The notes: generated from the letters alone by a model not told the origin. 64,000 nucleotides of DNA from Polyangium sp. 15x6 (GCF_029960785.1 NZ_JASBQE010000001.1:124001-188000); one strand, 5' to 3'. Positions 6,800-16,006 are shown, counted from the stretch's first letter. Translations and numbers: made by a program.

Positions 6800-9591
6800 C
6801 AATGCTTGTTCTTGCGGGATTCGCGGCGCCGCAGGAGCAGCAGCGCGAGCAGGCCGAGCCCGAACGCGGGCGCCCGGCCCTCCCCGCGGGACGAGCCCAC
6901 GTTGCAAGCGCCGCCGAATACGACCTCGCCGTCGTTGCTCCGGCACTCGCCGCTCGTCGGGTCGAACGTCTCCGACGCGTCGCAGATCGGGTCGCACGCG
7001 CTCGGCTCGTCCTCGCAGGTGAAACCCGGCTCCACGGCGCAGGCCGCGTCGCATCCGTCTTCGCCCGCGGTGTTGCCATCGTCGCAGGCCTCGGCGCCCG
7101 CGATCACGCCGTCGCCGCAAGTGGTCACACATTCCGAAGGCGCGCCCGTGCAGGTGTAGCCCGGCTCCACGGCGCACGCGCCCGAGCAGCCATCGCCGCT
7201 CGCGTCATTGCCATCGTCGCAGGCCTCGGCGCCCGCGATCACGCCGTCGCCGCAGCTCGTCACGCATGCCGAGGGCGCGCCCGTGCACGTGTAGCCCGGC
7301 TCCACGGCGCAAACGTCCGAGCAGCCGTCGCCGCTCGCCGTATTGCCGTCGTCGCAGGCCTCGGCGCCCGCGATGACGCCGTCGCCGCACGCCGACACCT
7401 CGCAGGTCGAGGGCTCGCCATTGCAGCTCCAGCCCGGCTCGACCGCGCAGGCTGCGTCGCAGCCGTCGCCGGCCACGGTCCCGCCGTCGTCGCATTGCTC
7501 GTCGCCCGCGACGAACCCGTCGCCGCACGCCGCCGCCTCGCACGTCGAGGGCGCGCCCTCGCACGACCAGCCGTCCTCCACGGTGCACGTATCGTCGCAG
7601 CCGTCGTCGTTCGTCGTGTTGCCGTCGTCGCAGCCCTCGACGCCCGCGAGGATCCCGTCGCCGCACGCGCCGGCCTCGCAGATCGAGGGCTCGCCGCCGC
7701 AGGTCCAGCCGGGCTCCATCACGCACGTCGGCGAGCAGCCGTCGTTCGCGTTCGTGTTCGCGTCGTCGCACGTCTCGTCGCCGGCCACGATCCCGTCGCC
7801 GCAGGCGGCCGCGCCGCAGACCGACGGCGCTTCATTGCAGCTCCAGCCGGGCTCGACCTCGCAGACGTTCGAGCAACCGTCGTCGTTCGTCGTGTTGCCG
7901 TCGTCGCAGACCTCGCTGCCGGCGATGATCCCGTCGCCGCACACCGTGACGCAAACGACGCCGTTGCCCGCATAGCCCATGTTGCAGGCGCAGGTGAACG
8001 AGCCCGGGTTGTTCGTACACGTCGCGTTCGCGTCGCAGTTGTCGACGTTCAGCGCGCATTCGTCGATCTCGGCACACACGACACCGTCGCCCGCATAGCC
8101 CATGTTGCAGGCGCAGGTGAACGAACCCGGATTGTTCATGCAGGTCGCGTTCGCGTCGCAGTTGTCGGTATCCAGCGCGCACTCGTCGATGTCGGTGCAC
8201 ACGACGCCGTCGCCCGTATAGCCCATGTTGCAGGCGCAGGTGAACGAGCCGGGCGTGTTCGTGCACGTCGCGTCGTCATCGCAGTCGTCCGTATCGAGCA
8301 GGCACTCGTCGATGTCGACGCAGACCACGCCGTTGCCCGTGTATCCCATGTTGCACGTACACGTGAACGATCCCGGCGTGTTCGTGCACGTCGCGTCGTC
8401 GCTGCAGTTGTCGGTGCCGAGCGCGCACTCGTCGATCTCGACGCAGGGCGCGTTCGGCGTCGGACACGTGTATCCCGGCTGAACCTGACACGTGCTCGAG
8501 CAGCCGTCGCCCGCCGTCGTGTTGCCGTCGTCGCAGCCCTCGCCGATCTCGACGACCCCGTTGCCGCACACGGGCGCGAGGGTCGTCGTGAGGAACGTGG
8601 CCGTGTTGTTCGCCGCGACCGGATCGAAATTGCCCGCCTGGAACGTGGGTTTGACCGTCAGCGTGCTCGTGCGAATCGTGCCCACCGCGGACGCCGCGAG
8701 GTCGATCGAGAACGAAAACGCGCTCGACGTCCCGACCGCCAGGGCGGCCGCGCGGGTACACGTGATCGTCTGCGGCGCCGCGTTCGCGACGCACCCCCAC
8801 GACGCCCCGTCCGCGCCCGACACCGAGAGCGACCCGGCCGCGCCGCCGAGCACGCTCACGCCCGCGGGCAGCGGATACGTCACGACCGGCGCCGTCCCCA
8901 GGCTCGGCCCGTTGTTCGTCACGGTGACATTCACCGGGGCCGAATTGCCACCCGGCAGCGCGCCGAGGGGCCCGGTCGCGGCGATGGCGAAGTCGGTGTT
9001 CGTCGCGACCGCCACCTGCACCGAGTCGAGGAAGATCCAGTTCGAGTTGTTCCCGGTCGGATTGCGGGCCGCGAAGGAGAGCGTGCACGCGATCGCATTC
9101 GCCGTGAAGACCTTCACCTCCTGGATCCATTTGCGGTTCTGCGCCCAGGGGATGTGCAGGGTCTCCTGGGTGCTGCCGCAGAACGTGACGTCGAACCACG
9201 CCTCCTCCGTGCTCGAGCCGAGCACGCGGTCGGCCATGATGTACCACTCGACCGCGTACGCCTGACCTGCGGTCAGCCCGGCGATCGTCTTCTGGATGGT
9301 CTCCCTCACGCCGGGGACGCCGTCGTACTGCACGCCGCCGCCGTAGGAGTTCCCGTCGGGGGGCGAAAGCCACATGTGGTTGAGGAAGTTCGCCCCCGTG
9401 GCGATTGGGTCATACGTACCGACGACGTTGACCCACCCATCGCCGGTGAACGTCGGGTGCATGTCGTTGTCCGCGGCGGACGAGACGATTTGCGCCGATG
9501 CCGTGCTCGTGACCGCGACGGCGGTCGAGAACACGAGCGCGGACAGCACGCGCTTGTCGAAGATCCAACGTTTTCCGAGGGGCGACCTCAT
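6799..9591 (-). CDS. Secreted EGF/Cys-rich-repeat protein with MYXO-CTERM anchor
   Basis: A 930-aa modular surface protein. The start has AGGAGG seven bases upstream. Order: signal peptide (residues 1-34, cut near ASA|Q); about 40-195 a carbohydrate-binding-like beta domain (NDMHPTFTGDGWVNV to NWIFLDSVQVAV); about 200-335 a DUF11-like repeat domain (VNVTVTNNGPS); one DUF4215 unit; four calcium-binding EGF-like units (each xIDEC...NMGYxGxGVVC); seven more DUF4215 units (CGDG..AG.E.CDDGN...DGC); and a C-terminal sorting tail with Gly/Cys (GACNVGSSRGEG), a hydrophobic helix (AFGLGLLALLLL) and basic RRRESRKNKH. MYXO-CTERM tails are known to direct proteins to the myxobacterial cell surface. It is probably an adhesin or matrix protein. 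Confidence 0.9.
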   Translation of the reverse strand: MRSPLGKRWIFDKRVLSALVFSTAVAVTSTASAQIVSSAADNDMHPTFTGDGWVNVVGTYDPIATGANFLNHMWLSPPDGNSYGGGVQYDGVPGVRETIQKTIAGLTAGQAYAVEWYIMADRVLGSSTEEAWFDVTFCGSTQETLHIPWAQNRKWIQEVKVFTANAIACTLSFAARNPTGNNSNWIFLDSVQVAVATNTDFAIAATGPLGALPGGNSAPVNVTVTNNGPSLGTAPVVTYPLPAGVSVLGGAAGSLSVSGADGASWGCVANAAPQTITCTRAAALAVGTSSAFSFSIDLAASAVGTIRTSTLTVKPTFQAGNFDPVAANNTATFLTTTLAPVCGNGVVEIGEGCDDGNTTAGDGCSSTCQVQPGYTCPTPNAPCVEIDECALGTDNCSDDATCTNTPGSFTCTCNMGYTGNGVVCVDIDECLLDTDDCDDDATCTNTPGSFTCACNMGYTGDGVVCTDIDECALDTDNCDANATCMNNPGSFTCACNMGYAGDGVVCAEIDECALNVDNCDANATCTNNPGSFTCACNMGYAGNGVVCVTVCGDGIIAGSEVCDDGNTTNDDGCSNVCEVEPGWSCNEAPSVCGAAACGDGIVAGDETCDDANTNANDGCSPTCVMEPGWTCGGEPSICEAGACGDGILAGVEGCDDGNTTNDDGCDDTCTVEDGWSCEGAPSTCEAAACGDGFVAGDEQCDDGGTVAGDGCDAACAVEPGWSCNGEPSTCEVSACGDGVIAGAEACDDGNTASGDGCSDVCAVEPGYTCTGAPSACVTSCGDGVIAGAEACDDGNDASGDGCSGACAVEPGYTCTGAPSECVTTCGDGVIAGAEACDDGNTAGEDGCDAACAVEPGFTCEDEPSACDPICDASETFDPTSGECRSNDGEVVFGGACNVGSSRGEGRAPAFGLGLLALLLLRRRESRKNKH

Positions 9592-9721
9592 CTTGCCTCC
9601 TGCGCGATCTGACCAAAAGAGCAGAATTTCAACGTATCACGGCCCCCATCCGTCCCGCGCGTTTTTTTCAGTGTCCCCGCCGCAAGCGCTGTTCTGCGTC
9701 GGGTGCTATCCCTCGGCCGCC

Positions 9722-12700
9722 GTGAGCCGATCGCCTGTCGATTTCCCCGAAGAGCTGCCCATCTCTGCGCGCGTGCGCGACATCGCGCAGGCGATGCACG
9801 AACACTCCGTCGTGATCATCGCGGGCGAGACCGGCTCGGGCAAGACCACCCAGCTCCCGAAGGTCGCGCTTGCCATGGGCCGCGGCCTCCACGCGCGCAT
9901 CGGCGTCACGCAGCCCCGCCGCATCGCCGCGACGAGCGTCGCGGCCCGCGTCGCCAAGGAGCTCGGCGTCGACCTTGGCAAGGAGGTCGGCTACAAGATT
10001 CGATTCGCCGACCGCACGAGCCCGTCGACGTACGTCCGATTCATGACGGACGGCATCCTCCTCGCCGAGATCCAGGGCGACCCGCTCCTCCGCGCCTACG
10101 ACACGCTCATCGTCGACGAGGCGCACGAGCGCACGCTCAACATCGATTTCCTCCTCGGCTACCTCAAGCGAATCCTGCCTCGGCGAAAGGACCTGCGCGT
10201 CGTCGTCAGCTCCGCGACGCTCGAGACCGAGCGATTCTCGGCCTTCTTCGACGGCGCGCCCGTCATTCAGGTCTCGGGCCGCACGCACCCGGTCGAGGTC
10301 ATCCATAGGCCGCCGCGCAAGGAAGAAACCGAGCTCGCCGAGACGATCGGCAATACCATCGAGGAGATCACCGAGCTCGACCCTCGCGAGGACATCCTCG
10401 TCTTTTTGCCCGGCGAGCGCGAGATCCACGAGACCATGGACGAGCTGCATTCGCACGGCCTGCCGCACACCGTGGTCCTGCCGCTCTACGGCCGCCTCCC
10501 GCAATCCGAGCAGCAGCGCGTCTTCGCCCCTTTGCCGCAGCGGCGCATCGTCCTCGCCACGAACGTCGCCGAGACGTCGCTCACGATCCCGGGCATCGTC
10601 TACGTCGTCGACGCCGGCCTCGCCCGCGTCAATCGTTACCACGCGCGCTCGGGCGTCACGGCGCTCCAGATCGAGCCGATCTCCCGCGCCAGCGCCGAGC
10701 AACGCAAGGGCCGCGCGGGCCGCATCCGCAGCGGCGTCTGCTTCCGCCTCTACGAAGAGCGCGACTTCGAGACGCGCCCGGCCTACACCGATCCCGAGGT
10801 TTTGCGGGTCGGCCTCGCGGGCGCCATCTTGCAGATGAAATCGCTCGGGATCGGCGACATTCGGGATTTCCCCTTCCTCGACCCGCCTCCGCGCCGCGCC
10901 GTCGACGAAGGGTATCGGGTCCTCGAAGAGCTCGGGGCGATCGACGACGCGGGCGAGCTCACGGACATCGGCAGGAAGCTCGCGCGCCTCCCCCTCGATC
11001 CGCGGCTCGGCCGCATGGTCCTCGGCGGCGAAGCGGAGGGCGCGCTGCGCGAGGTCCTCGTCGTGGCCTCGGCGCTCGGCATCCAGGACCCGCGCGAGCG
11101 CCCGCTTTCCGCGCAGAAGCAGGCGGACGAAGCGCACCGCAAGTTCCGCGACGAGCAGAGCGACTTCGCCGGCCTCATCAAGCTCTGGCACGCCTACAAG
11201 CAAGCCGAGGCGCGGCTCTCCAAGAACCAGCTCCGCAAGTGGTGCCGCGACAACTTCCTCTCGCACCTCCGCATGCGCGAGTGGAGCGACATCCACCAGC
11301 AGATCTCGCAGATCGTGCGGGAGATGGGCTTCCGGGTCGAGGGCACGCAAGGCGACGGCGGCGACGGCGTGCACCGCGCGATCGTCCCGGCCCTGCTCAG
11401 CAAGATCGGCATGTGGAGCCAGGAGGCGAAGGCGTATGTCGGGGCCCGACAAACCCGCTTCCAGCTCCACCCGTCGAGCGGCCTCTCGAAAAAGCCGCCG
11501 GCGTGGATCATGACGGCCGAGCTCGTCGAGACCTCGCAGCTCTTCGGCCGCACCGCGGCGCGCGTCGATCCCGGCTGGCTCGAAGAGGCGGGCGGGTCGC
11601 TCTGCCGCAAGCACCACAGCGACCCGCACTGGGAGGAGAAACCCGCGCAGGTCATGGCCCGCGAGCAGGTCTCCCTCTACGGCCTGCCGATCGTACGGGA
11701 CCGGAAGGTTCATTACGGCCCGCTCGACCCTGCGGCCTCGCGGAAGATCTTCATCACGCACGCGCTCGTCCGGCAGGAATACGCGACGAAGGCGCGCTTC
11801 ATGGAGCACAACAAAAAGCTCTTCGAGGAAGTGAAGCGGCTCCGGGACAAGGCGCGCAAGAGCGACATGCTCGCCGACGACCACGCCCTCTCCCTCTTCT
11901 TCGAGGAGCGCATCCCCGATGGCATTTACAGCGGCAAGACGTTCGAGGCCTGGCGCAAGGAGGCCGAGGCGGAGAACCCGCGCCTGCTCGAGCTCTCGCT
12001 CGCGGACGTCCTCCAGGGCGAAGCGGACGAGCTCACGCCGGAGCGATTCCCGGACACCCTTTCGCTCTACGGCACCAAATTGCCGCTCACGTACCGCTTC
12101 GATCCGGGCGAGGACGACGACGGCGTCACGATCACGCTGCCCCTCGCGCTCCTCCCGCAGGCGGAGCCGGCCGTGCTCGAATGGACCATCCCGGGCTGGC
12201 ACGCCGAGAAGATCGAATGGCTGCTCGACGCGATGCCCAAGGCCGTCCGCAAATCGGTCGGCGGCGTGAAGGAGCTCGTGGCCGAGCTCGCGCGGCGCCA
12301 CCGCCCCTTCGAGGGCCCGATGCTCGAAACGCTCGCCCGCTCGATCCAGGAGCGCACGGGCGTCCGCATTCCGATGGACGCGCTCCGCCCGGACGAGCTC
12401 CCTCCCTTCTTGCGATTCTATTTCCGCGTCCTCGACGAGGAGGGCCGCGTCGTCGGCGAAGGGCGCGACCTCGCGGCGCTCAAGGAGCGATTCGCGAAAC
12501 GCGCGCGAGATGCCTGGGCCGGCGCCTCGAAGGCGACCCTCGAACGCGAGGGCCTCACCTCGTGGAGCTTCGAGACCTTGCCCGAAGAGGTGCGCATCGA
12601 GGTCGCGGGCCGAAAGCTCGCGGGGTATCCCGCGCTCGTCGACACGGAGATGTCGGTGGCCCTGCGCGTGCTCGCCTCGCGCGAGGCGGCGGACGAGGCG

Positions 12701-13423
12701 ACGCGCGGCGGCTTGCGGCGGCTCTTCTTGCTCCAGATGAGCATGCCGATGAACAAGCTCGAGCACCAGGTCTCCGCGGCCGTCGCCACGGGCGCCCTCG
12801 CCGAGCGCGCGGGCGCGGGCGGCGTTCCCTTGCGCCGCCAGATCGTGCTCCGGGCGCTCGACGACGCGTTCGGCTTGAACGACCCCGGCCGCTTCCCGCG
12901 CGCGCGCAAGGACTTCCTCGCGCGCCTCGACGCCGGCAAGGTCGAGCTCGCGGCGAGCATCTCTCGCCTCGGCAAGCTCGCGCAGGAAATCGCGGCGGAG
13001 CTCTCCCGCGCCGAACAAGCGCTCCGCGCGCTCTCGGGCAAACCCGGCGCGCCCCGCACATCCCTCGCGGAGATCCGAATGCAGCTCGACCACCTGATCC
13101 CGCCGGGCATGTTCCTGCGCGAGCGCGTCGAGCGACTCTCGCACTTGCCGAGGTATCTCCGCGCCGTGCAGATCCGGCTCGAGCGCATGCCGAATGGCCC
13201 GCAGAAGGACCAATCGAAGGCCGAGCAGGTCTTACCGTTCTGGAAAAACTACCTCGACCACCACGAAGGCCTGCGCGGGCGAGGTGTCCCGGGGGAGGAC
13301 CTCGACACGTTCCGGTGGCTCATCGAGGAGCTCCGGGTGTCGCTCTTCGCGCCGGAGCTGAAGACGGCGGTGACGGTGTCGCCGCAGCGGCTGACGGAGT
13401 TTTGGCGGGTGCTCTCGGGCTGA
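9722..13423 (+). CDS. hrpA: ATP-dependent RNA helicase HrpA
   Basis: A 1233-aa DEAH-box RNA helicase, slightly shorter than the roughly 1300 aa of E. coli HrpA. Motifs: Walker A GETGSGKTTQ (residues 35-44), PRRIAATSVA (Ia), DEAHERTLN (II), SSATLE (III), TNVAETSLTIPGI (V) and QRKGRAGRIRSG (VI). These are followed by the ratchet/OB region and the long C-terminal DUF3418 domain typical of HrpA. It unwinds RNA or ribonucleoprotein in the cytoplasm using ATP; in E. coli it acts in rescue of stalled ribosomes. The start is set at GTG 9722 because the upstream frame overlaps the divergent surface-protein gene. No clear ribosome site is seen there, so the start is approximate. Confidence 0.94.
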   Translation: MSRSPVDFPEELPISARVRDIAQAMHEHSVVIIAGETGSGKTTQLPKVALAMGRGLHARIGVTQPRRIAATSVAARVAKELGVDLGKEVGYKIRFADRTSPSTYVRFMTDGILLAEIQGDPLLRAYDTLIVDEAHERTLNIDFLLGYLKRILPRRKDLRVVVSSATLETERFSAFFDGAPVIQVSGRTHPVEVIHRPPRKEETELAETIGNTIEEITELDPREDILVFLPGEREIHETMDELHSHGLPHTVVLPLYGRLPQSEQQRVFAPLPQRRIVLATNVAETSLTIPGIVYVVDAGLARVNRYHARSGVTALQIEPISRASAEQRKGRAGRIRSGVCFRLYEERDFETRPAYTDPEVLRVGLAGAILQMKSLGIGDIRDFPFLDPPPRRAVDEGYRVLEELGAIDDAGELTDIGRKLARLPLDPRLGRMVLGGEAEGALREVLVVASALGIQDPRERPLSAQKQADEAHRKFRDEQSDFAGLIKLWHAYKQAEARLSKNQLRKWCRDNFLSHLRMREWSDIHQQISQIVREMGFRVEGTQGDGGDGVHRAIVPALLSKIGMWSQEAKAYVGARQTRFQLHPSSGLSKKPPAWIMTAELVETSQLFGRTAARVDPGWLEEAGGSLCRKHHSDPHWEEKPAQVMAREQVSLYGLPIVRDRKVHYGPLDPAASRKIFITHALVRQEYATKARFMEHNKKLFEEVKRLRDKARKSDMLADDHALSLFFEERIPDGIYSGKTFEAWRKEAEAENPRLLELSLADVLQGEADELTPERFPDTLSLYGTKLPLTYRFDPGEDDDGVTITLPLALLPQAEPAVLEWTIPGWHAEKIEWLLDAMPKAVRKSVGGVKELVAELARRHRPFEGPMLETLARSIQERTGVRIPMDALRPDELPPFLRFYFRVLDEEGRVVGEGRDLAALKERFAKRARDAWAGASKATLEREGLTSWSFETLPEEVRIEVAGRKLAGYPALVDTEMSVALRVLASREAADEATRGGLRRLFLLQMSMPMNKLEHQVSAAVATGALAERAGAGGVPLRRQIVLRALDDAFGLNDPGRFPRARKDFLARLDAGKVELAASISRLGKLAQEIAAELSRAEQALRALSGKPGAPRTSLAEIRMQLDHLIPPGMFLRERVERLSHLPRYLRAVQIRLERMPNGPQKDQSKAEQVLPFWKNYLDHHEGLRGRGVPGEDLDTFRWLIEELRVSLFAPELKTAVTVSPQRLTEFWRVLSG

Positions 13424-13452
13424 GAGTGTGTTCCATGGGCGACGTCCGCGCC

Positions 13453-13744
13453 GGGGCGCCGCCCCGGACCCCGCGGGGGCTGTCCGCCCCTCGACCCGGA
13501 CCAGGCACGGCCTGGACCGAAGGTGGAAGAACTGCGCTCCGCGCAGTTCTTCCAACGGGCCCGTTGGATCGCGTTGCCAATCGAAAGGGCAGCGCGGCTG
13601 TCTTGATGGGCAGGGGGCTCGCCGGTCTTTCCTCGGCCCGTTCGATGAACTGCGCATCGCGCAGTTCATCGACCAAAGGTCCAGCGCTTGCGCTGGTCCG
13701 GGTCCAGGGGCGGATAGCCCCGGTGGGGCCTGGGGCAACGCCCC
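13453..13744. repeat. Large imperfect inverted repeat in intergenic DNA
   Basis: Two arms of about 97 bases (13453-13549 and 13647-13744) are imperfect reverse complements of each other, with a 97-base unpaired centre. Each arm carries its own short palindromes, including GAACTGCGC..GCGCAGTTC at the inner end. It fills most of the 351-bp gap between hrpA and the hypothetical gene at 13775; no gene is seen in that gap. Transcribed, it would form one very long hairpin. It may be a member of a dispersed genomic repeat family, which cannot be tested from one window. Confidence 0.75.
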
Positions 13745-13774
13745 AGCGCAGCGGCTCCCAGATGAGACCAATGC

Positions 13775-14254
13775 TCAGACGGGCGCCTCGGCCTCCTTCT
13801 TGTTCTTCTCGCGCGCCGCCGCGGACTTCTGCCCCGTGGCGAAGTGGTAATCGAGCAGCGCTTCGAACGGCCCCGCCACCTCTGCGCCGTTCGCGGACCG
13901 ATCGGCCCGACGCCGCACCTGATGCGCCATCTCGCCGAGGCGATATGCGATCTCGTGCCCTCGCACGAGGCGCGTCTCGTGGAGCAGCTCGAGGAGCTTT
14001 TCGACGGCCGGCAGCACCTCCTCGATCTGCTCGTAGGCAGCCCAGTTCGCGTTGAGCTCGGCGACCTCCACCTCGCTCAACCCGGCCCGCTGCCGCGCTG
14101 CCGCGGCTGCCGTGAGCACGGCGGCGATGGCCCCCGCGTGCCCTTCGCGGAGCTTGCTCAAGTGGGCCACGTGATCGGGCGTGATGTCCACGAGCGGGAT
14201 GTCGCTGAGGTCCATGGTGCGGTCGCCGGCCTTGGGATGCTTGGGGTCACTCAT
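13775..14254 (-). CDS. Hypothetical protein, helical, Ala-rich
   Basis: A 159-aa protein without recognised domain. The start MSDPKHPKAGD is chosen because GAGGAG lies about ten bases upstream; a longer frame adds an arginine-rich, non-protein-like leader. The sequence is mostly predicted helix (AHLSKLREGHAGAIAAVLTAAAAARQRAGLSEVEVAELNANWAAYEQIEEVLPAVEKLLELLHETR) with an unstructured Lys/Glu/Ala tail. No signal peptide or membrane segment is present. It stands alone, flanked by the inverted repeat on one side and a repeat-rich non-coding region on the other. I do not recognise a function. Confidence 0.65.
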   Translation of the reverse strand: MSDPKHPKAGDRTMDLSDIPLVDITPDHVAHLSKLREGHAGAIAAVLTAAAAARQRAGLSEVEVAELNANWAAYEQIEEVLPAVEKLLELLHETRLVRGHEIAYRLGEMAHQVRRRADRSANGAEVAGPFEALLDYHFATGQKSAAAREKNKKEAEAPV

Positions 14255-14638
14255 GATGATGGGTCTCCTCTTCCTCGGAGGAAGGGTGGTGGTTGCTCGA
14301 ATGTGGCCTCGACGTCGGTTGCGTCGCGGTCGCGGCACCTATCAGCAAGGGGAGTGCCAGCGTTGGAGGTGAGTGAGGACCGTTGCAAAGAGGGGCGCTC
14401 CTGTCTCCACGACGGGTGCGTCTTCGAGGGCGAGAATGGGGGACCCTGCCGGGCTCCGGTAGGCCCTGGCGGCGCGGCGGGACGAAGCCATCTTCGTGAA
14501 TGATTTCGAGCCTCTATCGAGTGAGATCGACGTGGGGCCGGCGACGGGTCCACCTGTCTCCGAGGTGAGTCGTACCCACCCGCGGGAGGGTCGGGACCCT
14601 CGGGAGGCGAGTTCGGACAGGGCGCGCCCAGGGACCGG

Positions 14639-14690
14639 ACATGTCCAGAGATTTGTCCGGATTTGTCCGGATTTGTCCGGACATGTCCGG
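14639..14690. repeat. Direct repeat array with 10-bp period
   Basis: ACATGTCCAGAG is followed by three exact copies of ATTTGTCCGG (14651-14680) and one ACATGTCCGG (14681-14690). The conserved core TGTCCGG recurs every 10 bp, about one helical turn, so bound proteins would sit on the same DNA face. Both flanks contain CGGACATGTCC, nearly a perfect palindrome. The array could be a regulator-binding cluster or a simple slippage product. Confidence 0.8.
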
Positions 14691-14696
14691 AAGACG

Positions 14697-14762
14697 GATG
14701 CGACCCCCTGGGGGGAGGGATGTGACCCTCTTGGAGGAGGGTCGTGACCGGGATGGGGGAGG
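14697..14762. repeat. Three tandem 22-bp G-rich repeats
   Basis: Units at 14697-14718, 14719-14740 and 14741-14762. The first two match at 18 of 22 positions and the third matches the second at about 15. The consensus is roughly GATGTGACCC(T/C)C(N)TGGGGGAGG. G runs on one strand could form unusual structures. Confidence 0.65.
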
Positions 14763-14977
14763 GGTGAAGCGGTGGTGGCATGCTGGACGCTCACGCGAAT
14801 GGGACACTGCGCTTCGACGGGATCGTCAATGGGTACTCGAGTGGGAACGACGGGAACGACGCGGAGCGAGAGCGTTGGACCAGGACGAACCACGGGTTTG
14901 CCCGCGAACACGTAGGGTTCGTCCGAGGAAAAGGTTCGTCTTGACCGACCGATGATCCAGGGGCTAGGCTTGTTCTC

Positions 14978-15979
14978 ATGAAGCACGTACACCTCGCAGG
15001 CACCGTTCTTTTCGCGGTATCGGTCTCGTCGGCGGCTCTGGCGGCGGATCCTCCAGCTCCAGCTCCCGAGCCCATCAAGATCCCGTACACGTCGTACGCT
15101 TCCGCTCGATCCCTCGCGATGTTCCCGCCGACGTCGCAGAAGCACCTGCGGGAAGCTCAGAGGCTCGAAAAGGAAGGGAAGATGCAGGAGGCGCTCGATG
15201 AGTACCAGACCGCCTACGACTATCAGCCCCTCTCGGACGTTCAAGCCGAGCTGGGATTTGCGCAGGCTCGGATGGGGCTCTTCTTGCCGGCAGCTCGGAA
15301 CCTGGGCGAGGTCCTGATGTTCAGCCACGTTCAAGACAGGACCGTGCATACGGACGAGGAAGTGCGCGCCGTCTTCATGGCGGTAAAAGCTCGGGTCGGG
15401 GCGATTCTCCCGCGCGTCAACATCCCCGGCGCTCGCATCACCGTGGATGGTGAGCAAGTGAGGGATTGGCCCTCCTCCGAGGTGATTTACGTCGAGCCCG
15501 GAAAGCATCATGTCAAAGCGATTGCCGATGATTACTATTTTTATGAAACGAGCGTGGAGGTCCAGGCGGGAGAGGAGAAGACTCTCAGTATCGCGATGCA
15601 GCGGCGGATCCAAAGTCACTATGTAGCGTTCCCGGCGACCCCGATGAACATTTCGATCCACGCGAACATATCGAAAGCGTCGAAGGACGACCAGCCCACG
15701 TGGCCTCGAAACCTCATGATCGCCAGCGGGGTCACCATGGGCTTGGGGGTCGGGGGGCTCGCGACGGGTCTCGTCTTCGTGAACAACGCGGAGTCGAAGT
15801 CGAGCGCAGCAACATGGACGGGGGTCGCCGCTGCTGGAGGAATGCTCCTCGGGCTGGGCGTGATCGGGATGTCCGTCGGCATCGCCAGTCGTCCCGAGCC
15901 GCCTCCCCCGAATGTCATCATCACGCCCCAGTTCGCCAAGGGCGCGGGCGGTGTTCAGGTCACCGGCGCGCTGCCGTAA
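14978..15979 (+). CDS. TPR/PEGA-domain exported membrane protein
   Basis: A 333-aa protein. The signal peptide spans residues 1-23 (MKHVHLAGTVLFAVSVSSAALAA|D). Residues about 55-110 resemble a TPR pair (LREAQRLEKEGKMQEALDEYQTAYDYQPLSDVQAELGFAQARMG). Residues about 145-205 fit a PEGA domain (LPRVNIPGARITVDGEQVRDWPSSEVIYVEPGKHHVKAIADDYYFYETSVEVQAGEEKTL), a surface-layer-like beta fold. Two C-terminal membrane helices follow (MIASGVTMGLGVGGLATGLVF and AAAGGMLLGLGVIGMSVGIA). This architecture is common and abundant in myxobacteria, where its role is unknown. It is probably in the inner membrane with the TPR/PEGA part outside the cytoplasm. Confidence 0.8.
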   Translation: MKHVHLAGTVLFAVSVSSAALAADPPAPAPEPIKIPYTSYASARSLAMFPPTSQKHLREAQRLEKEGKMQEALDEYQTAYDYQPLSDVQAELGFAQARMGLFLPAARNLGEVLMFSHVQDRTVHTDEEVRAVFMAVKARVGAILPRVNIPGARITVDGEQVRDWPSSEVIYVEPGKHHVKAIADDYYFYETSVEVQAGEEKTLSIAMQRRIQSHYVAFPATPMNISIHANISKASKDDQPTWPRNLMIASGVTMGLGVGGLATGLVFVNNAESKSSAATWTGVAAAGGMLLGLGVIGMSVGIASRPEPPPPNVIITPQFAKGAGGVQVTGALP

Positions 15980-16006
15980 GGGCTCCGTGGCGAAGCCGCG
16001 GTCGAT

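Larger units (their letters stand above)
14255..14977. other. 723-bp non-coding region with repeat arrays
   Basis: No credible gene on either strand: the open frames here have repeat-driven, low-complexity translations and no ribosome sites. The region holds a 10-bp-period array (14639-14690), three 22-bp G-rich units (14697-14762) and related, more degenerate GACCC..GGGAGG motifs from about 14565 to 14620. The last 200 bp presumably include the promoter of the TPR/PEGA gene at 14978; I could not pick -35/-10 boxes with confidence. Confidence 0.6.

Noticed and set aside
5312..7177. Upstream extension of the M15 peptidase frame to 7177
   Set aside because: The added 370 codons encode basic low-complexity sequence and overlap two other genes. 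The signal peptide places the real start near 6064 to 6127.
6802..9612. 936-codon plus-strand frame opposite the MYXO-CTERM protein
   Set aside because: It mirrors the repeats of the real gene and gives low-complexity VAARR/AVVA strings. The opposite strand has a signal peptide, EGF units and a ribosome site.
9668..13213. Very long open frame (1181 codons) on the minus strand opposite hrpA
   Set aside because: It is antisense to a gene with all DEAH helicase motifs. Its translation is Arg/Ala/Glu-rich with no domain, as expected from high GC3 on the other strand.
14636..14762. Possible CRISPR array
   Set aside because: Repeats are contiguous with 10- and 22-bp periods and have no unique spacers; no cas gene is present.
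14342..15661. 439-codon minus-strand frame across the repeat region and TPR/PEGA gene
   Set aside because: Half of it is antisense to the TPR/PEGA gene and the rest is a translation of the repeats. It has no ribosome site or domain.
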